From Edolisoma coerulescens (taxonomy: Eukaryota > Chordata > Aves > Passeriformes > Campephagidae): a stretch of DNA of 64,000 bases. The stretch covers positions 496,001 through 560,000 of the forward strand of contig VWZW01001321.1 in the NCBI GenBank assembly GCA_013397115.1, written 5' to 3'. The notes below the pieces were generated by a model that did no database searches, was not told the origin of the DNA, and saw nothing but the letters and a program-made list of their open reading frames with translations. A program made the position numbers and the translations under genes. Each line of letters opens with the position of its first letter. The stretch's first letter is position 1. Below, piece after piece: positions 11,701 to 26,700 of the stretch.

Positions 11701-14700
11701 GCAAGCCGATTGCCAAGGGTGGCTCTACAAAAAGAAGGAAAAAGGAGCTTTCATTGGCAACAAATGGAAAAAGTTCTGGTGTGTGTTAAAGGAGTCATCA
11801 CTGTACTGGTACAGCAGTCAGCTGGTGAGTACCGAGTACATCCAGCTCCGGGTGCCAGACAGCATCTGCTGGGACTGAGGGAAGGGAAGCTGGGGGTCAC
11901 AATTTAGGTGCACCCTGGAGGAGTATAAATAACTGGGTTTATTTCTCAGTCCTGGCATTTCTTGTGATCTGGGCAGTGTTTATGTGAATGTGAAATATGC
12001 AGAAAACGATGTGTTTTCTAGTTCAGCAAGTACTTGTGAAATGTTAACTTGCTGTCTGTTTTGCCCTATAAAGAGCTGTTCTTTGAAGGCTCTGGTGGCA
12101 CTTGAATTTGAGAAATATTTTCCTGGGTGTAAGCAATTTGCAAACACTTGTTATCAAGACTCAAAACAGGAATGTTTCTTTATTTCTTATTAATTTAATT
12201 TTCAGAAATGTCTCTCCTGTTTCTCTCCATCCCTTTCCACACTGAGATCATTCTGTTTATTTGTCTGCTTGGTTTTCTTTTCTTTTCTTTTCTTTTCTTT
12301 TCTTTTCTTTTCTTTTCTTTTCTTTTCTTTTCTTTTCTTTTCTTTTCTTTTCTTTTCATTTCTTTTCTTTTCTTTTCATTTCTTTTCTTTATTTTTCTTT
12401 TTTTCCTATTTAATTTTTTTTCCTTTTTTTCTTTCTCTTTTCTTTCTTTCTTTCTTTTCTTTTTTCCTTTCAAATGATAGAGGGCAGCTGGCTTTACTCT
12501 GGGCTTGTTTGATTGGGCAGAGAGCATGTCTTGCCCATCCTAGGAAGATTCAGATATAATTATTCCCTTCACTTTGCTGTCAGGCACTGCTACCCCTAAA
12601 AAGCTCTTATCACATTCAAATGATGGAGTAACAGAGCCCAGAATTAGGGTGTGAAGAGAATTTGGGTATGCCAGCAAAAACACAGGTTGAAACTCAGCAG
12701 CTTCAGTGTTGAATTGTGGATGGACACGAGGTTCCCTAAATGCAAATTAGCTGCTCTGGAAATCAGCATGTCCCAGGCACAGCAAAGGATGAAAGATTAA
12801 AGGAACCCTTATTAATTCTTAGAGCATTTAAAAAAAAGGCAATCTGGAAATCCGGACTGTTTCCACTTGTTTATCTCCATTGCAATAATCCCCATTAAAA
12901 ATATTGCTAACTGTTTCAGGGAACAAATAAAGTAGTTTAAGCCACTAAAAAAATCCTCATACTAAACAAAGCTTTACTTATGTAGAGTATTTCACATTCT
13001 CCTTTCGGTTGTGAGTACCGTGTTAGTGGTCTTTTGTGGGGTGTTTGTTTGCTTGTGTGTGTGTATGTGAGAGAGAGAGATATTTTTTTTGTTTCCTTTT
13101 TTTTTTTATCAGAATGAAAACTTTGACTGGTACTTCAAGATGATATTAGCTATTTCTTTTTGAGGTAAAATGAAAGCAACTCTGCTAGTCTTGGGCTGTT
13201 GGTTTTTTTTGATGTTGTGGTAGTCTGATATAGATTCCTTTCAAGACAGACTTAAATGCATGCATAAGAGAAAGAAAAGAAATAGAAAAATTAGGTTAAA
13301 AAAGTTTAAAAAGGCACTTTTTTTCCTAATGCTTACAATATCTCTGCTTAAAAGACATGGCCTGGCAGATATACTAATCAGCAGCATTAATACGTTGAAA
13401 AACCTTATTAATATTGTCTGTTATAAATCTGTATTTGCAGTTATACTTCTGGCCAGCAGTTTTAAGAAAGGTGAGCTGGCTGGCTGAGGTGTCTTTTTAG
13501 ACATGGAAAGTATCAGAAAGGAATAATCCGGAGGAATAATCAAGCTGGGAGGAAATTAAAAATGCAGGACTATGAAAAGTTTGCCTCTGGGAAGAGAAGG
13601 GTGATGGGGGAAAGGTGCAAATTTGTCCACTTCCTTCAGTTGTTCTGGCCTGGTTAAATTCCGCTCCTGAGATCCAGAGAAACCATGATCATGCTGGTCC
13701 CAGTGCTCCTAGACAGCACTCATCCTTTTAGTCCATGCCTACTTCCTGACTGTCACTGGCTGCCCCCAAACCAACAAGGCTGAAAAGTAAGTGTCAGCCT
13801 CATTCCAATTTAATTAATTTCCTCTAAAGAGCTCATATGGCTTCAAAATACTGTTGTCTTGTGTCAGCCCTGAGTTCTCACCTGTCACAGCTGTTCTTTA
13901 AGCATGCCAGCTGGTAGTACCTCTTTGGTTTCATCTTCTGCCAACTCTCACACACTATTTTATGTTAAAAACTCAGTGTTTCTTTGGGCAGCTTAAAGTG
14001 GTCTCTGTAACTATAGATCCAGGCAATGTTTGCAGAATGTCAATAACTGTGGGGTTTGGAAAGGAGAGGAGGTATTTGCTAAAACCTGCTCTCTTAAATT
14101 CTTTAGACCAGAGGCATGCTCAGAGTTGTATGTGAGATCAATTAGACCCAGATATTCTCACTTCTAGACTGATGAAGGAGAAATAGCAGTGACATATTCA
14201 CTTGCTTGCTTGACATTTCTTTTACGCCTCTGGCCTGGCATTAGGACTTTCACTGTCTTCAGTAAAGTTAATCCTTGGTCCCAAGGGGGCGTACAAGATG
14301 ACAGTCCAAAGCTCTGTTGAAACAGGAGTCCTGCTTCTCACGTGCCTGAGGCTTCCTGTGACCAGCCCTTTTACACAGGCTCACGCCAAAGGTGGTGCTG
14401 AAAGAGTGGGATTGATGTCAAAGGAACTGGGGCACACTGGTTGCCTGTAGCTCTGCTTGACCAGTTTTGTTCTGGTGAGAAATGAGCATGGTTTGTTTGT
14501 GGCTGTGTGAAAAACAGATACTGGCAACTGTAGCATAGCAACAGGGTGCTGGACCTTTTTTCTAATGGAGATGGAGAAAATAGAGAGTGGGTGGAATTTG
14601 TATGGGAACGTGCATTATCCTGGATTTGAGTAGATAACCTCATCTGAATGTCATCTTCTTGATCAAGTTTGTCTTCATGTGCCCCTGAAGCTCTGGATGT

Positions 14701-17700
14701 TTCTGTCACTCTTGTTTAATTTTCCTTCAAGCCACTGTGGCTCTGGGTCTCTCATGAGAGGCAGATTTGGGTACTGATGATATAGGATACTTGTTGTGAC
14801 ATTTGCAGCTGGTATTTCCTTCAATTTAGCATAAAATATTTTGTGACTGCCACAGCCCAAAAGAGTAAAAATAATAAGCAGGTCAGCAATAGCAGATCAG
14901 ACACCCAAGAGTCAAGATTCTTGTTCATTGAAAGAAAGCTAGAGAACACAGGCAAATCTGAGTAAATTCTCAGTGAGCTAGCTGAGGTCAGGGCCCAGTG
15001 GTCCCAGCAGGCTTGGGTAGGCTGCCCTGCAATCTTCCCACACACCCTTCTTCTTTCTATCAAACATGAGGCAAGTAAAGTCCTCTTTGCAGAATGGAGG
15101 CACTGCTGGGGAGGGAGGGGAAGCTGTTTGGACTAGGAAGAAGCACAGAGGGGTTGTTTTTGCAATAAAACCACAGGAAATGTCAGAAAATATATCTGAG
15201 CAGTCAGACTTTCTGGGTGCATTCAAGAACACCAGACTCCTTGGACAACTGCTCTTCATTAGTGTTTGGTTCCTTTTTTTTTTTTTAGTACCACTCTCTG
15301 TAGGCAGCTGCCTTGAAGACAAATGTTTAAATAGTACAGTTTGTGATCCTGCCTGACCCTTTAGCAGTTTCAATTCTCATACTGAAGCCCCAGAGGGAAT
15401 CAATACTCCTACATAGGAAGAGCGGTGGTGGGGGATGATTGTCACATGTAATCCTGGCTCCCGGCTCTTTGTGCTTGTTTTGACTGTATTGGATAGTGTT
15501 GACTGGAATGGGACAAAGGACTAAATGTCTCTGTCTGGTGGGTCTTTAGGTAGCTTGACTGGTGTTCCAAATAGAGTTGAAATAGGTTTTTGCAGAATGT
15601 GTTAACGATGGTTGTCATGGGGATTGAGCTGAAAAGAAATATAAATATAAAATTAAAGAGCTGCAGGCTGTGATCTACTGTCACTATTTATCTTTGTACT
15701 TTTTTTTTCCCCATTCACTGCATTTAAATTGGTCCTCACTCCAACAGCTTTGTTGGAAGCTGTATAATTACAGTCTTTTAAAAGAAAAATCTTTTACCTT
15801 TGGGTTGTAATAGCTGCTTATGTGGATGAGAAAAAGTCATTGATGTCTGCTGATTGTGCTGAGAGGCTTGAGGACCTCTGGCCCAATATCTTACACAAAT
15901 TATTCACAGTTCTATAGGATGTCTCATTGGTGTACTTGGCAGAGAGAAAAAAAGACTAAAAAGTCTGAACTGCTTTTCCAGCATCCATAGGGTCTTCTGG
16001 GGCCAGTGCTGAAACACTGATGAAGCCATGAAGACAACCCTGATTTGCAGATTTGAGCTGTTCCACAATTACCAGATATTTCATTTCATAGCACTATTTT
16101 TAAAAATCTTGCTGCAACATTACACTCACTTTAAATGAGTTACTAGATCTCCTAAAGCCACAACATTTAGATAACGTATTGAGGCGAGCTCAAACGGACA
16201 TTAGCCTCTTTCATTGGGTTCATGCATAGTGTTTTTGGTTTTGAGTGCAAAGCTTTTTCTGTGAAAAAACGGCTATTTCCTTTTTGCCTCAAGCATTTGC
16301 AGAGGCTGTTGTTCTTAATGAAATTATTTTTCTACAATTTGGAATTGCAAAAGTATAGATTTATGTTAGGCTAACCTCCATAAAACCCACAAGAGACAAC
16401 AGCTTATTCTTTTAAACATCCTGATTAAGTAGAAAACAGGTCAAGGTTCTTTTTATCTTAGTTTTTAGGGCTAATTTACAACTTTGCATCAAAATTTGAA
16501 GGAAGCTTGAATGAAATGTGTGAGTTAAATAATAGCATGCTAAAGTCATGTTAGAGATAACTTTTTGGAAGAAAGAAAGCACTCAGGATTTCTATATGCT
16601 TTAAATATTTTAAAATGTCATTTTTATCCCAAGAATGACTGAGAAGATGGCTTTTACATGTTCTGTTCCTAGGGTTTATTTGGAATTCTATTTGCTGACT
16701 GTAATAACACCCATCAGGTTTTAGTGTTGTGACTTCTTTTCCTTTTTTCCCTTCTTTTTTTTTCCTGATAATTATGAAGCTGCATACCCATCAAACCTCT
16801 CTTTTCTGTTACATAGATGGCACATTTGACATGTGTACAAATAGTGCATTAAAAAAATACACACCATTATCCTCCTTCTTTTCACTCATACATAAAATGA
16901 AACATAAATTTTCCTTAAATGAACAAATATGAAATCACAGACAGAATTAGTATAAAATCTGAATGCATTGAGAGAGAATGTGTATGTGAGAACATAATCT
17001 TTTACCAACTGGAACATGCCAAATACTGCATAAGAAGTAGGGGGTTTCTCTGTTGTACAACTGTTAAAATTAAAGTACTGAAATCAAAGCCTACAGACCT
17101 ATTTTCATTAGTAATTTAGAGGGCGCTCCCCTAATTTAGGTAGAAGAGTCTATCTAAATTACTAATGGATTAAGTCAGTGGTTCAAGTCCAAGTTCCATT
17201 TCTGCATGGGTGGGAGCATTCCAGGTGCGTGTCTCCACACCGGCTTACAGGGTCCTGATAATTCTCTACTCCAATACAAAATCCAAACACTCAATACTTT
17301 TATACATTGACAGTAGAGACAGTGACTTATCTAATGGCGTTTCATGGACTTAATCCCCTCCTGAGTGCTTGTGCAGCACTCTAAACTGTTTATGGGATGC
17401 AGTCTAGACCAATGGTTACTGCACTAGTAGATAGAACTGGCTGAGCTGTGAATGTATTTGAAATATGTAAGAAAGGCCAAACCTATCCCAGACCCGAGTC
17501 ACCCACTCACCCACCTGACGGTTTACCCAGCTCAGGCCATGGATTTATTGCTGTGTGGGTACCTGGGTATATTCCTTCACGCAGGGTCTCATAAATAACT
17601 TTTTCTTAAACTGGTATTATTGATTCATACTGAAGAGAAACAACTGGCATTGTATACATTTCTCATTTGAGGCAGGTTTCTCATCCAGCAATGTGTGCAA

Positions 17701-20700
17701 CAGTGATTGTTGCTCCTCATGGACAGCTCTTTCAAGATTGGTCTCTGTGTTCTCAGACTGGTCTTGGGAACCAAACAGGAATTTTGGCGTTCCCAATACA
17801 GCGAGTGACCATCTTTTTGGTACAGAAATGCAGGCTAATGCAATCTCTATCTTTAGTACAGTGCAGCCCAAGAATAGAGCTCCTTCATTACTCACCCTGC
17901 TCATTTACTCATCTCTATATGTTTAATATACTGCAGATCTGGGATGGTAATATTAGCTTTAGTTAGTTGTTATTTTATCTCAGTGAGTTTATTCTCATGA
18001 AATTACAACCTGTGGAATAGAAACAAAAGTTCCCCAAGCCAGTCTCTAAACTAGTTTTACAGATAAAAATACAATCAGAGAGTGTTAAAAGCCCACAGTA
18101 GCAAATAAGCACTTTTTCATACAAGTATTACAAAATGAAAGTTTTTCAGCCCAGATGTAAAGAAATCATTTTTTCTCCTGTACTGAAAGAAAATAAGAGA
18201 ACCCTCTTCCACCGATGCTCTGTGTGTGTGTGTGCGTGTGTGTGTCCTGGAGAAGCAAAACCCTTTTCTGGTGACGATGCAAAATACAAACCTCTCATAG
18301 GAATGTTTAATACATGTAAAAGGCAGGAATGATGGTTAGGCCATGATTTATTGTATACCAAAGAACAGATATGCAGATGTGAGGGGAAGCCACCCAGTGA
18401 AACATCCATTCTGTATCCATATTTCAGTTCCTGGAGATTCATACTTCCAAGCATTAAAGCTCAAAGACTTCTCTTGATGAACATCTTTTTATAGTCTCGT
18501 CATATTCATGCATAATGAGACTTGAGATACTGTCAGTCATCTTCATTTATCCTCTGCCTTTGTAATTGTTGTGTATATTTTACCTGCTTTAACTCAGTGC
18601 ACAGTTTCAGAATTTTAATGTGTCTACGAGTAATGGCTGGGAGCAGCAAAAATGTAATTCAGGAATGAGCATTCTGTGTTTTGGAAAATACGTTTTTCCT
18701 GACATTATGTCCTACAGACTTTTCTCTACATTATATATTGCTCATCTTAGGAGGATTCCTAATCTTATCACAGATGACCAGGTGTATGTAGATAGATGCA
18801 GTAAAGGGAGATGTTTCTGCTTCAGATGTTTCAGTTTCAGGCAGCACAAACAGAGATTTGAGGCTTGTCACTTCAGTTTTGCTGGAGCAATGCTCTGACT
18901 CAGAGTCCTGCTGACTGAGAACAGAGACGTCAATGCTCAGTAAACCTTCTCGCTTGCAGAAAGGGCTGACTGGATATAAACAGGGTACTGTAAAAGTCTG
19001 CCTGGATTTTACTACCTCTTGTACCATGCCTGCATATTTCTGGGGGGAGTGATAGCTGGGTGACCAAACCATCTGAGGCAGGTTTGCAGTGTTTAACAAC
19101 AGAGCTCAGCTGCGTGGGATGATGCCCTTGCACCTCGTGGGATGGGAGCAGCCTGCATTGCCTCTGCCTTGCTCGTGTACAGGTGACCCTGCAAAATGGC
19201 CCATGCTGCAATTACACAGGGGACACCCTCCTCCATTTCTACTTAGAATCATCTTGGGGCATTTCTGAATTGTATTTTTCAGCTATCCATAGGCCATAAT
19301 ATGTGCTGCTGTTACACGTTTGTGTAAGATGCATACACGCTGTGTCACGGCACAAGCGCACCTTTGAGATTGTAGGTATCTCCAGACCTGAATGGATGAT
19401 ATAACCCTTGTTCATCCTTATTAGTCAACAAAATCTATGCTCACATTCTGCCACTTGCACCAACAGGAGTGGAGGCTCTCCAGCACCCCGGATTTGCACA
19501 AATATAGCTGGTATAGAAATATTTCATCAGGCATTAATCTGTCCCCATGGTGATGAGCATATATTTTCACAGTATAAAAAGCTGTCAAAAACAAGCACTT
19601 GCATGTTAAATATTATTCAGCATTAGAGTCTACTAGCTTACCAGTTGGTTGATTTGGTGATATTTATTTTTTTTTTCTTTTATGCAAGGCTGAAAAAGCA
19701 GAAGGATTTATAAGACTTCCAGACTTCAGTGTGGATAGAGCAATTGAATGCAAAAAAAAGCAGTAAGTTTCTCTCTTGTTCCCAATTTTGCATGATTTTT
19801 TACAACGTTGCAAGGAATGAATCTCAGTAGTCTTTGACAGTGAAACTGTAGGGAGTTCTTTTGTGTTGTACAAATAATGAGATATTAATTGAGCTACTGA
19901 AAGAAAACCGTATTGCAAAAATATTTTTTAAAAATCTCTGCCAGATGTGCTTTGCTAAAACCACAAACAAAAAAAAAAAACAGATCAGTGTGCCAGATGC
20001 TTTCTTTTTTTTCTCCTTTTTTCATTCGCTGATCATGAGTAAGCTGTAGTTCTCAGATGCCCCCTCTTAGTTGAGGAGGTCAACAGTGGTGCAAGTAATG
20101 CTGCTTCTTTCCAAGCCTGGACTATTCTTTAGGCTGCTGTGGTGCAACTGAGCTTGGGCTGTACTTGAAGCCTTTGTTGTGCAGGGAATAAACACTTTCT
20201 TTAGCGGGGTACACATTTAAAAATATTCTCTCCAAACTCCATATGCAGCACTGACTTTCAGCCTCTTTTGAGCACACTTCAGAGGTTTGGAGGGGTGTTC
20301 CAAGTGTTCAAAGTTATAAAGCTCAGCATGGTTTTAATTGTGTCCCTCAAGAGAAAGCCTTCATTCTTCTTATGGAGAAGTCAGAAGAGTCAGTCACTGT
20401 TCCCCCACTGTGTGCTGCTTGTGATTTTTCTCTATCGCGTCCCTTCCTTCAGCCATCCATTTGCCATGCCGTGGGGTCTTAGCATGACTGCCCACTCATG
20501 GAAGCTGTTCCATGTCTTGGGTGCTTTCTCCACACTACTGGTGCTTTCTCCAAACCTTTTTCAGGTTTGCTTTGCATTTCAGAGCTGGAGGAAGCAAAAC
20601 TGCACGTAGTATTTGAGTAGTGGGAAAGCAACAGGATTATGTAATGAAATAATAGAAGCCTTTGTTTTATTCTTTATTCCTTCCTTTTTAGTTCCTGTAG

Positions 20701-23700
20701 TTTATACTCTCTGAATACTGCGTGGCCTAGGGAATGAGCTAAAAATAGACTGGAGTTTTAAAGAAAGAGCTATATTGATGGACAAGCTAATCCGGATTAA
20801 AACAGTGGAGCGAATAAATATTTGAAATAATTCATTCAGCTATTATTTTTTTCTTTCGTATGGAAACTAGTTTTCTTCATATCTCTTCTATTTTTCTTTT
20901 CCTAAAGTGCTATTAAGATCAGCCACCCACAGATCAAGACATTTTATTTTGCGGCAGAAAATGTTCTGGAAATGAACACGTAAGTAGGAGCGAGTGGTCA
21001 TGTTTCATCCTGTCTCACGCATGAGAACACCCTTTGAGAGTTCATTCTTTCACTGTCAAGCGGTTGACAAAGTTATTTGGGGAATTACTGAGTCTAATTT
21101 TTCTGGTCACTAAATGGAAGAAAACTATTGCTCTTTGTTCACTAATTATAATTGAAATCAGAATCGCATAATTAGCCCAATTTTGATACTAATTTTCCCA
21201 ACATTTGCTGGTATAAATCACTTTCTGTTAGAGAGGTGCTAAGATTTGATAGCAAGTACATCACCTTGGAAGAAGTGAGGGGAGAAAGGAAAGAGAGGGA
21301 AAAGCTTAGTGTAGTTTTGCCCCAGAAATGATCTAGGACTAGAATATAACAGTTTCTGATTTCAGAGTAGCACGTCACCTAAAAAGGAGGGTTAGAGGGC
21401 TAGAAAGGCCTGTTTCTTTAATGCAAATAAGCATTGGCTTCAGCACCAAACTGCACTGTAGTGGAATGATCCTCATGACAGGTCAGAAATTTTCTTTCCA
21501 CAAATGTCCAGGAGAACAACAACCAGATAGTTTTCAATGGAAGGAGTAAAAGTTGATATGAATGCTGCCACTTTGGAAACTACTGAGCTATCAGAAAGAT
21601 ATTATTTTCTACTGATCCAATTTTGGCTGATTTACATATATCTCATATCTTTGCCTTTTCTACTTGAGATTGCAGTCTGTTCTCCATGCTATTGCATTAA
21701 ATGGCCAAAGGCTGGATACAAAGCAGTACAATTTAAATGGGAGGAGAGGTCCTGTGACAGTCAGGTCAGGATCTTAATCATAGCTCTACTGATGATCTTT
21801 GTGAGATTTTTCACAGGGCATTGACTACTCATTCCCTCTATAAATGGGAGACCTCATACATATTTACCACAATAGAAAAAGAGAGAGGTTGAGAGAATGT
21901 GTGTGACCTTCTGAAAGGTCTATAGATACAGAAATGTACAATATTACAGTAATGTATGTACATAGATATGTATTAATAAATCTGTACTCTACAGATGCCT
22001 ACAAGTAAATATAGATGAAAATAATCTGTTGCCCTTTGCAAGATGGAGCACCATGGAGCATTCTGGTGGGGAGATAACCATCCATTTCTGTGTTCCTGCA
22101 TTTCCTACCAGAGCTCCTGAATGGAGTGACAAGTTCCTGAGGCAGATAGGATGAGGACGACTGAGAATGAGGGACTGCTGGACAGGAATATTTCTGTAGA
22201 GAGGATAACCCTAGGTGAGAGAGAAGAGATGGAAGGACCTATGGAGAAGGAAAATTAGAGCTAATGGAGGATATTATTGAGTGCTAACAGCCAGTCTGGA
22301 GCCCAGCTGGAAATTCTCATGTGAGAAATGTTTAGTCTCCTGTGAGTTAGTGATTGAAATCTATGCAGGTGTCTTAGCTCTTATGCCCCCAGAATGATTT
22401 TGTTCAAACTCCACTTCTTGAGTAAATTTCATTTTGGCTTAAAGCTAGGTAGCCTAGTGTTAGAGCAGCCTGCACTGTGCTGTACTAAGTCCTCACTGTT
22501 GCAACTGATGATGTTTTCCTTGGCAAAGCATAAAATACATGTATTTAATACATAAAGTACACGCATACTCACGCATATGTCAAAACAGACGAAAAGACAT
22601 CTGTTCTCTTGGCTCCAGTCCTGCAAATACACATGTGAATGGTTCCACTGAACTCACTGGAGCATTTGTGTGTGTTGAGTTTCTGGTGTGCATAAATGGT
22701 TGATGGATCACGACCTTTTGTAACTCTTCATGCATATATCTATATATGCATATACTTGCACATATATCTCTATTAAATCAACAGTGGGTTTATTAACAGA
22801 GTCATATGTTTCACTAATTTATCGTGTATCTGCTATTGTCGTGCACACATGAAAAGTAAAGGCATGCTGACTAGCTGCGTGCATCTAGCTGGCCAGCTGT
22901 ACATAGTTATTAGTGACTTGTCTGCCCTCATCATTAATGAAGTCCCAAAATTTTTTAGCAAATCTTTTCCTTGTTAAGGTGGGTTTTCATTTAAAAAATC
23001 ATTCTGTGAGAATCAGCTGTCAGAAAAGAGTCAATGGACACTCTTACAGAAATGACTCTTTGTTTTTCTGAGTTGTTTGTGGCTCTATTGTTCATACTGC
23101 AGTCTAAAAGTGCAGTTACTTTGATGCTGATCTTACTAGAAAATTTCCCATCGCTTTAGTAGAACCAAAATCAAACAGAATGGGATTTTTTCCAGTAAAG
23201 AATTCCTGCCTTTCATACTTTCTCTATTTATGACTTGAGTTTTAATCTTAAAAGCTTGAGCTTTTTCAGTTGTTAGTTACCTAAAATCTGTATAGATCTG
23301 AATGACCTACAGACAAACTTAATATACAAACAGTATAACTGGGCAGTGTTTCTAGCACTGGAAAAATGCAGCCGCCTAGGAAGATTAGTGAAAAGAACCC
23401 TGTTAATAGCTTAAAACAACACAGGAAGTGAGACTTACTAAAACCAAAAGTACACAGCAAGGTAAAGAACTTGGTATGTTACGATCAAAAATTTGGTTTC
23501 AAGTGGCACAGACTGTGCTGCAATAGTTTTGGCCAGGGCAGCTGACATCATCTTCTATGGCTCCCATGCCTTTTTATTCATCTCAGGTGAAAGATGACAC
23601 CTCAACAGCTGGACTTAATCACTGACATGGTGTTAGAGCACAAAGATTTTTTCTTTAGCTTCCACAAATCCGACTCCTGGGTCATCAGTAGTACCTTTTT

Positions 23701-26700
23701 CCAGTAGCAGAGAAAGAAGATGTCCCAGGCAACTAATCCTGTTCACTATAGGGAATATTAATATAGAGGTGACTGGTGCCTTTCTAGAAGATGATCTAAG
23801 AAATAGAAACTAGGACATTTAGTCTTCAGGCTAATGAAAACAGATGTGATGATGTAGAGCACAACTGAAAGGAGAAAAACGCTGTCTGAAGAGCATGTGA
23901 GTGTCCCTGACTCTGTGCTCCCTCTGTTTCAAACACAGGTGGCTAAGCAAGCTGGGAATGGCTGTAGACCCTCAGGCACCAAACGGGAAGAATGAAGAAG
24001 GTATGCTTCTAACCGGTTTCAGTGTGTAACTACATTGTGTTCACAGGTTTTGTTTGGACAAACTTTTGTCAGCTATTTTCTTTCTTTTAAACTATCATCT
24101 TGGGTCTGTCTACTGTCTGAGCTCCGAGAAACCACATTGTAACAGCACAGAGTAATCACAGGAAAAGAAAAAATGGTGAGAAACAGTGTGAGTGAGAGAC
24201 ACTCGGCGATCTTGTCAGAGGTGTGTAACGACTTTCTGGCAGTTTGCTGGCTTGCTAAGACCACCGAGTGTGAAGAGGAACAGCTGTGCTGCTCTGGGTT
24301 TTGAGCTGGTGAGTTATGTTACAGGAGTTGTGCTGCAGCATGGCAGCTTGCAGGCCTGGGAACAGCTTGTGCTCTGCAGACCCATCCCTACTGCATCCTC
24401 CCATCCTGGGGGTTTCAACAACTGCAATGCTGGAGGACGAGGGGGTGGTACTGCTATTCTGGAGCCTACAATACGTTTCAGAGCCAAGCCCAAGAGTTCA
24501 TTATGGAATGAGAAACTTTAAAAGTTCCCAAGCAATTTATTTATTGTCTTAATTTGCACACTGACCTAATATTACTCTTTGGTGGGCAGATCCGTGCACT
24601 CAAACCACAAATCTGGGCAGAGGAGCTGGTTTAGAATGAGAAATGCTCTGAGTAGTATTATGTTACCAAACCAGGAATGGACTCTAACCTGAGGAATATG
24701 TGTTGTCATCTGGGTTTTTAACTCTCTGAGGAATATGTGTCATCATCAGAGCTTTTAAGTCTCCATTTTTAGAGTATTGGTACCCAGTGCCCTTTTTAGA
24801 ACTGCTGAGCTTGTGAAGGAGCTGTCATTATGAAGAAGAAACTGATATTTGCAGTAGTATGAACACATAGGTGATGCAACCTGTTTTGTCTAAGTAAAGA
24901 AATGTTCCTCTCTGCATCCCTTCTGCTTTATCACAAAATTCAAGACTGTGGTTTATGTCCGGGCATGGGACATGTAATTCCACTATTGATTAATTTGATC
25001 TGGCTCCATTTATGCTCTACCATGAAAAGCAGCTTTGGGGTTCATAAACAGAGGTACTACTGATTCCTGGAGATTCATTGAGTCTCATCACTTTCTTTGT
25101 TTTCAGTTCACAGTTATTTCTTGTCAGGAAACTTGTTAATTCTCACACCATCTAATTCCTCCTGCCTGTGTCCTCTTTGAAACCAACTTTATCAAAACAG
25201 TTTAGGATAAAGGGCTAAATTGAATATTAGGTTGTGTGGCAAGAACCGCAAGATACTTGTACTCAGGGAGGAAGTGTGCAAATATGTTGTCCATCTTTTC
25301 ATGAAGGGAAGAGTTTGATGGAAAATGAGAATGGCCAAAATTTTCTACATTAAACCAATTTTTTTAAGCCTCAAAAAATGTGATACTGGTTGTATTGGCT
25401 GAATCAAAAATTATGAAGAAATACAAAATGAGTCATTCCACCAATATTAATTTAAAACAAAAATGACCAAAATATACAATGACACAAGTTATCTAACAAC
25501 CTTGGAATAACATAACATAGTCAAAATTTTTTTGGCTTTTAAAGCTAGTGGGCCATCTACCCTTCAGAAAAAGGCCTTCTGACTCTGGTGCCAAACACCT
25601 CCTTGTCTTTTCATGCATGTTTTGTCACAGGTGATCCAGCAGCTTCCTTGAGTGTGGGTGCAACACCCACTGGTGCCTGGGTGGACATGCTCTTATGGAA
25701 ACATTGCTATGTTTCATAAAAACACTGTCACTACCCACAGTCACTTCTGTTCCTGCTGACCAGTTTTTCCTCTCTGTATAACATACCATAATTCTTCAGA
25801 AGTCCTGGCTCTTATTGTGGCATTTCTTGTGTATTCATGTGTTTTCTGAGCATTTTAACATTAATGCCATTTGCCTATTTAGAGTATCAGAAACAGCTGT
25901 TGGTTCTTTTTCAGTTCTTCTGTGTGTCTAAAAGGGGAGCTGTAGAAACAATAAGCTTTTTACTAAAAGTTACTCAAAAAGGCAATAATAGAGCCTTAGA
26001 ATTTGATCTAGGCCTTATTGCAGCCAGTTTAAGTTCTTTATGCTTAGATGTGCCAGCATTTATTTCCAGTAAACAGAAGAGCATCTATGCTACTCAAAAC
26101 CCTTATGGTTCTGCAAAGAGTACAGCGAGAAAAAGTAATGAACCTCTTTAAATTTATCTTTGTTAACATGTTAGAAAACTCTTTCTCATGCACAAGATTC
26201 TTCTCTCTTACAACTTTATTCCCCTTGTTCTGTGCTTATTAGCCTACCCGCCCTCCCCAATGACATGCACAAAAATAAAACGTGTGGGTATTAAATGAGT
26301 TAATTTTAGATTAAATAATCTCAGGTGACTGTCCAGAGACCGTGCTAACACACGGCTTTCTAGTGGCTTGAGCCCCCCAAGGCCAGCTCTCATGAGGTAT
26401 TCCCTGAACTTAAGCAACCCGTGCTCTCTGGGGCAGAGCCGGACGGAAGTTCTTGGACAGCACAAGTTGCTGAGTGCATGTGGCCAGCAAAGGGCAGTGC
26501 TGGATCCCATGGAGACCACAGAGGCAGCCCCTGTTCTGTGACCCTTGGCACTCACTTAAGTTGTCCTCATTCAGCTCTGACTTTGTTGTTGCAAACTCTC
26601 GTGTCCCCAGCTCAGTGGGGTGGGGGTGAGTGCTGTCACCCTGCAGATGTGGTGCAGGGCAGCATGCAAGCACTTGCTCCTGTAGAGGTTGCATCTGTGC

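Larger units (their letters stand above)
11825..19688 (+). other. IPCEF1: IPCEF1 intron 3
   Basis: A 7.9 kb intron between gtgagt and ttatgcaag. It contains the (TTTTC)n tract at 12273-12475, short GT/GA microsatellites, and the perfect inverted repeat at 17106-17167. The stretches 13084-17105 and 18248-19688 hold no gene or repeat that I recognise. Confidence 0.85.

Noticed and set aside
12195..12559. Lys-rich and Phe/Ser-rich frames on both strands
   Set aside because: These are translations of the (TTTTC)n repeat.
14978..15373. 131-codon minus frame in intron 3
   Set aside because: An overlapping + frame is equally open and neither has a recognisable domain.
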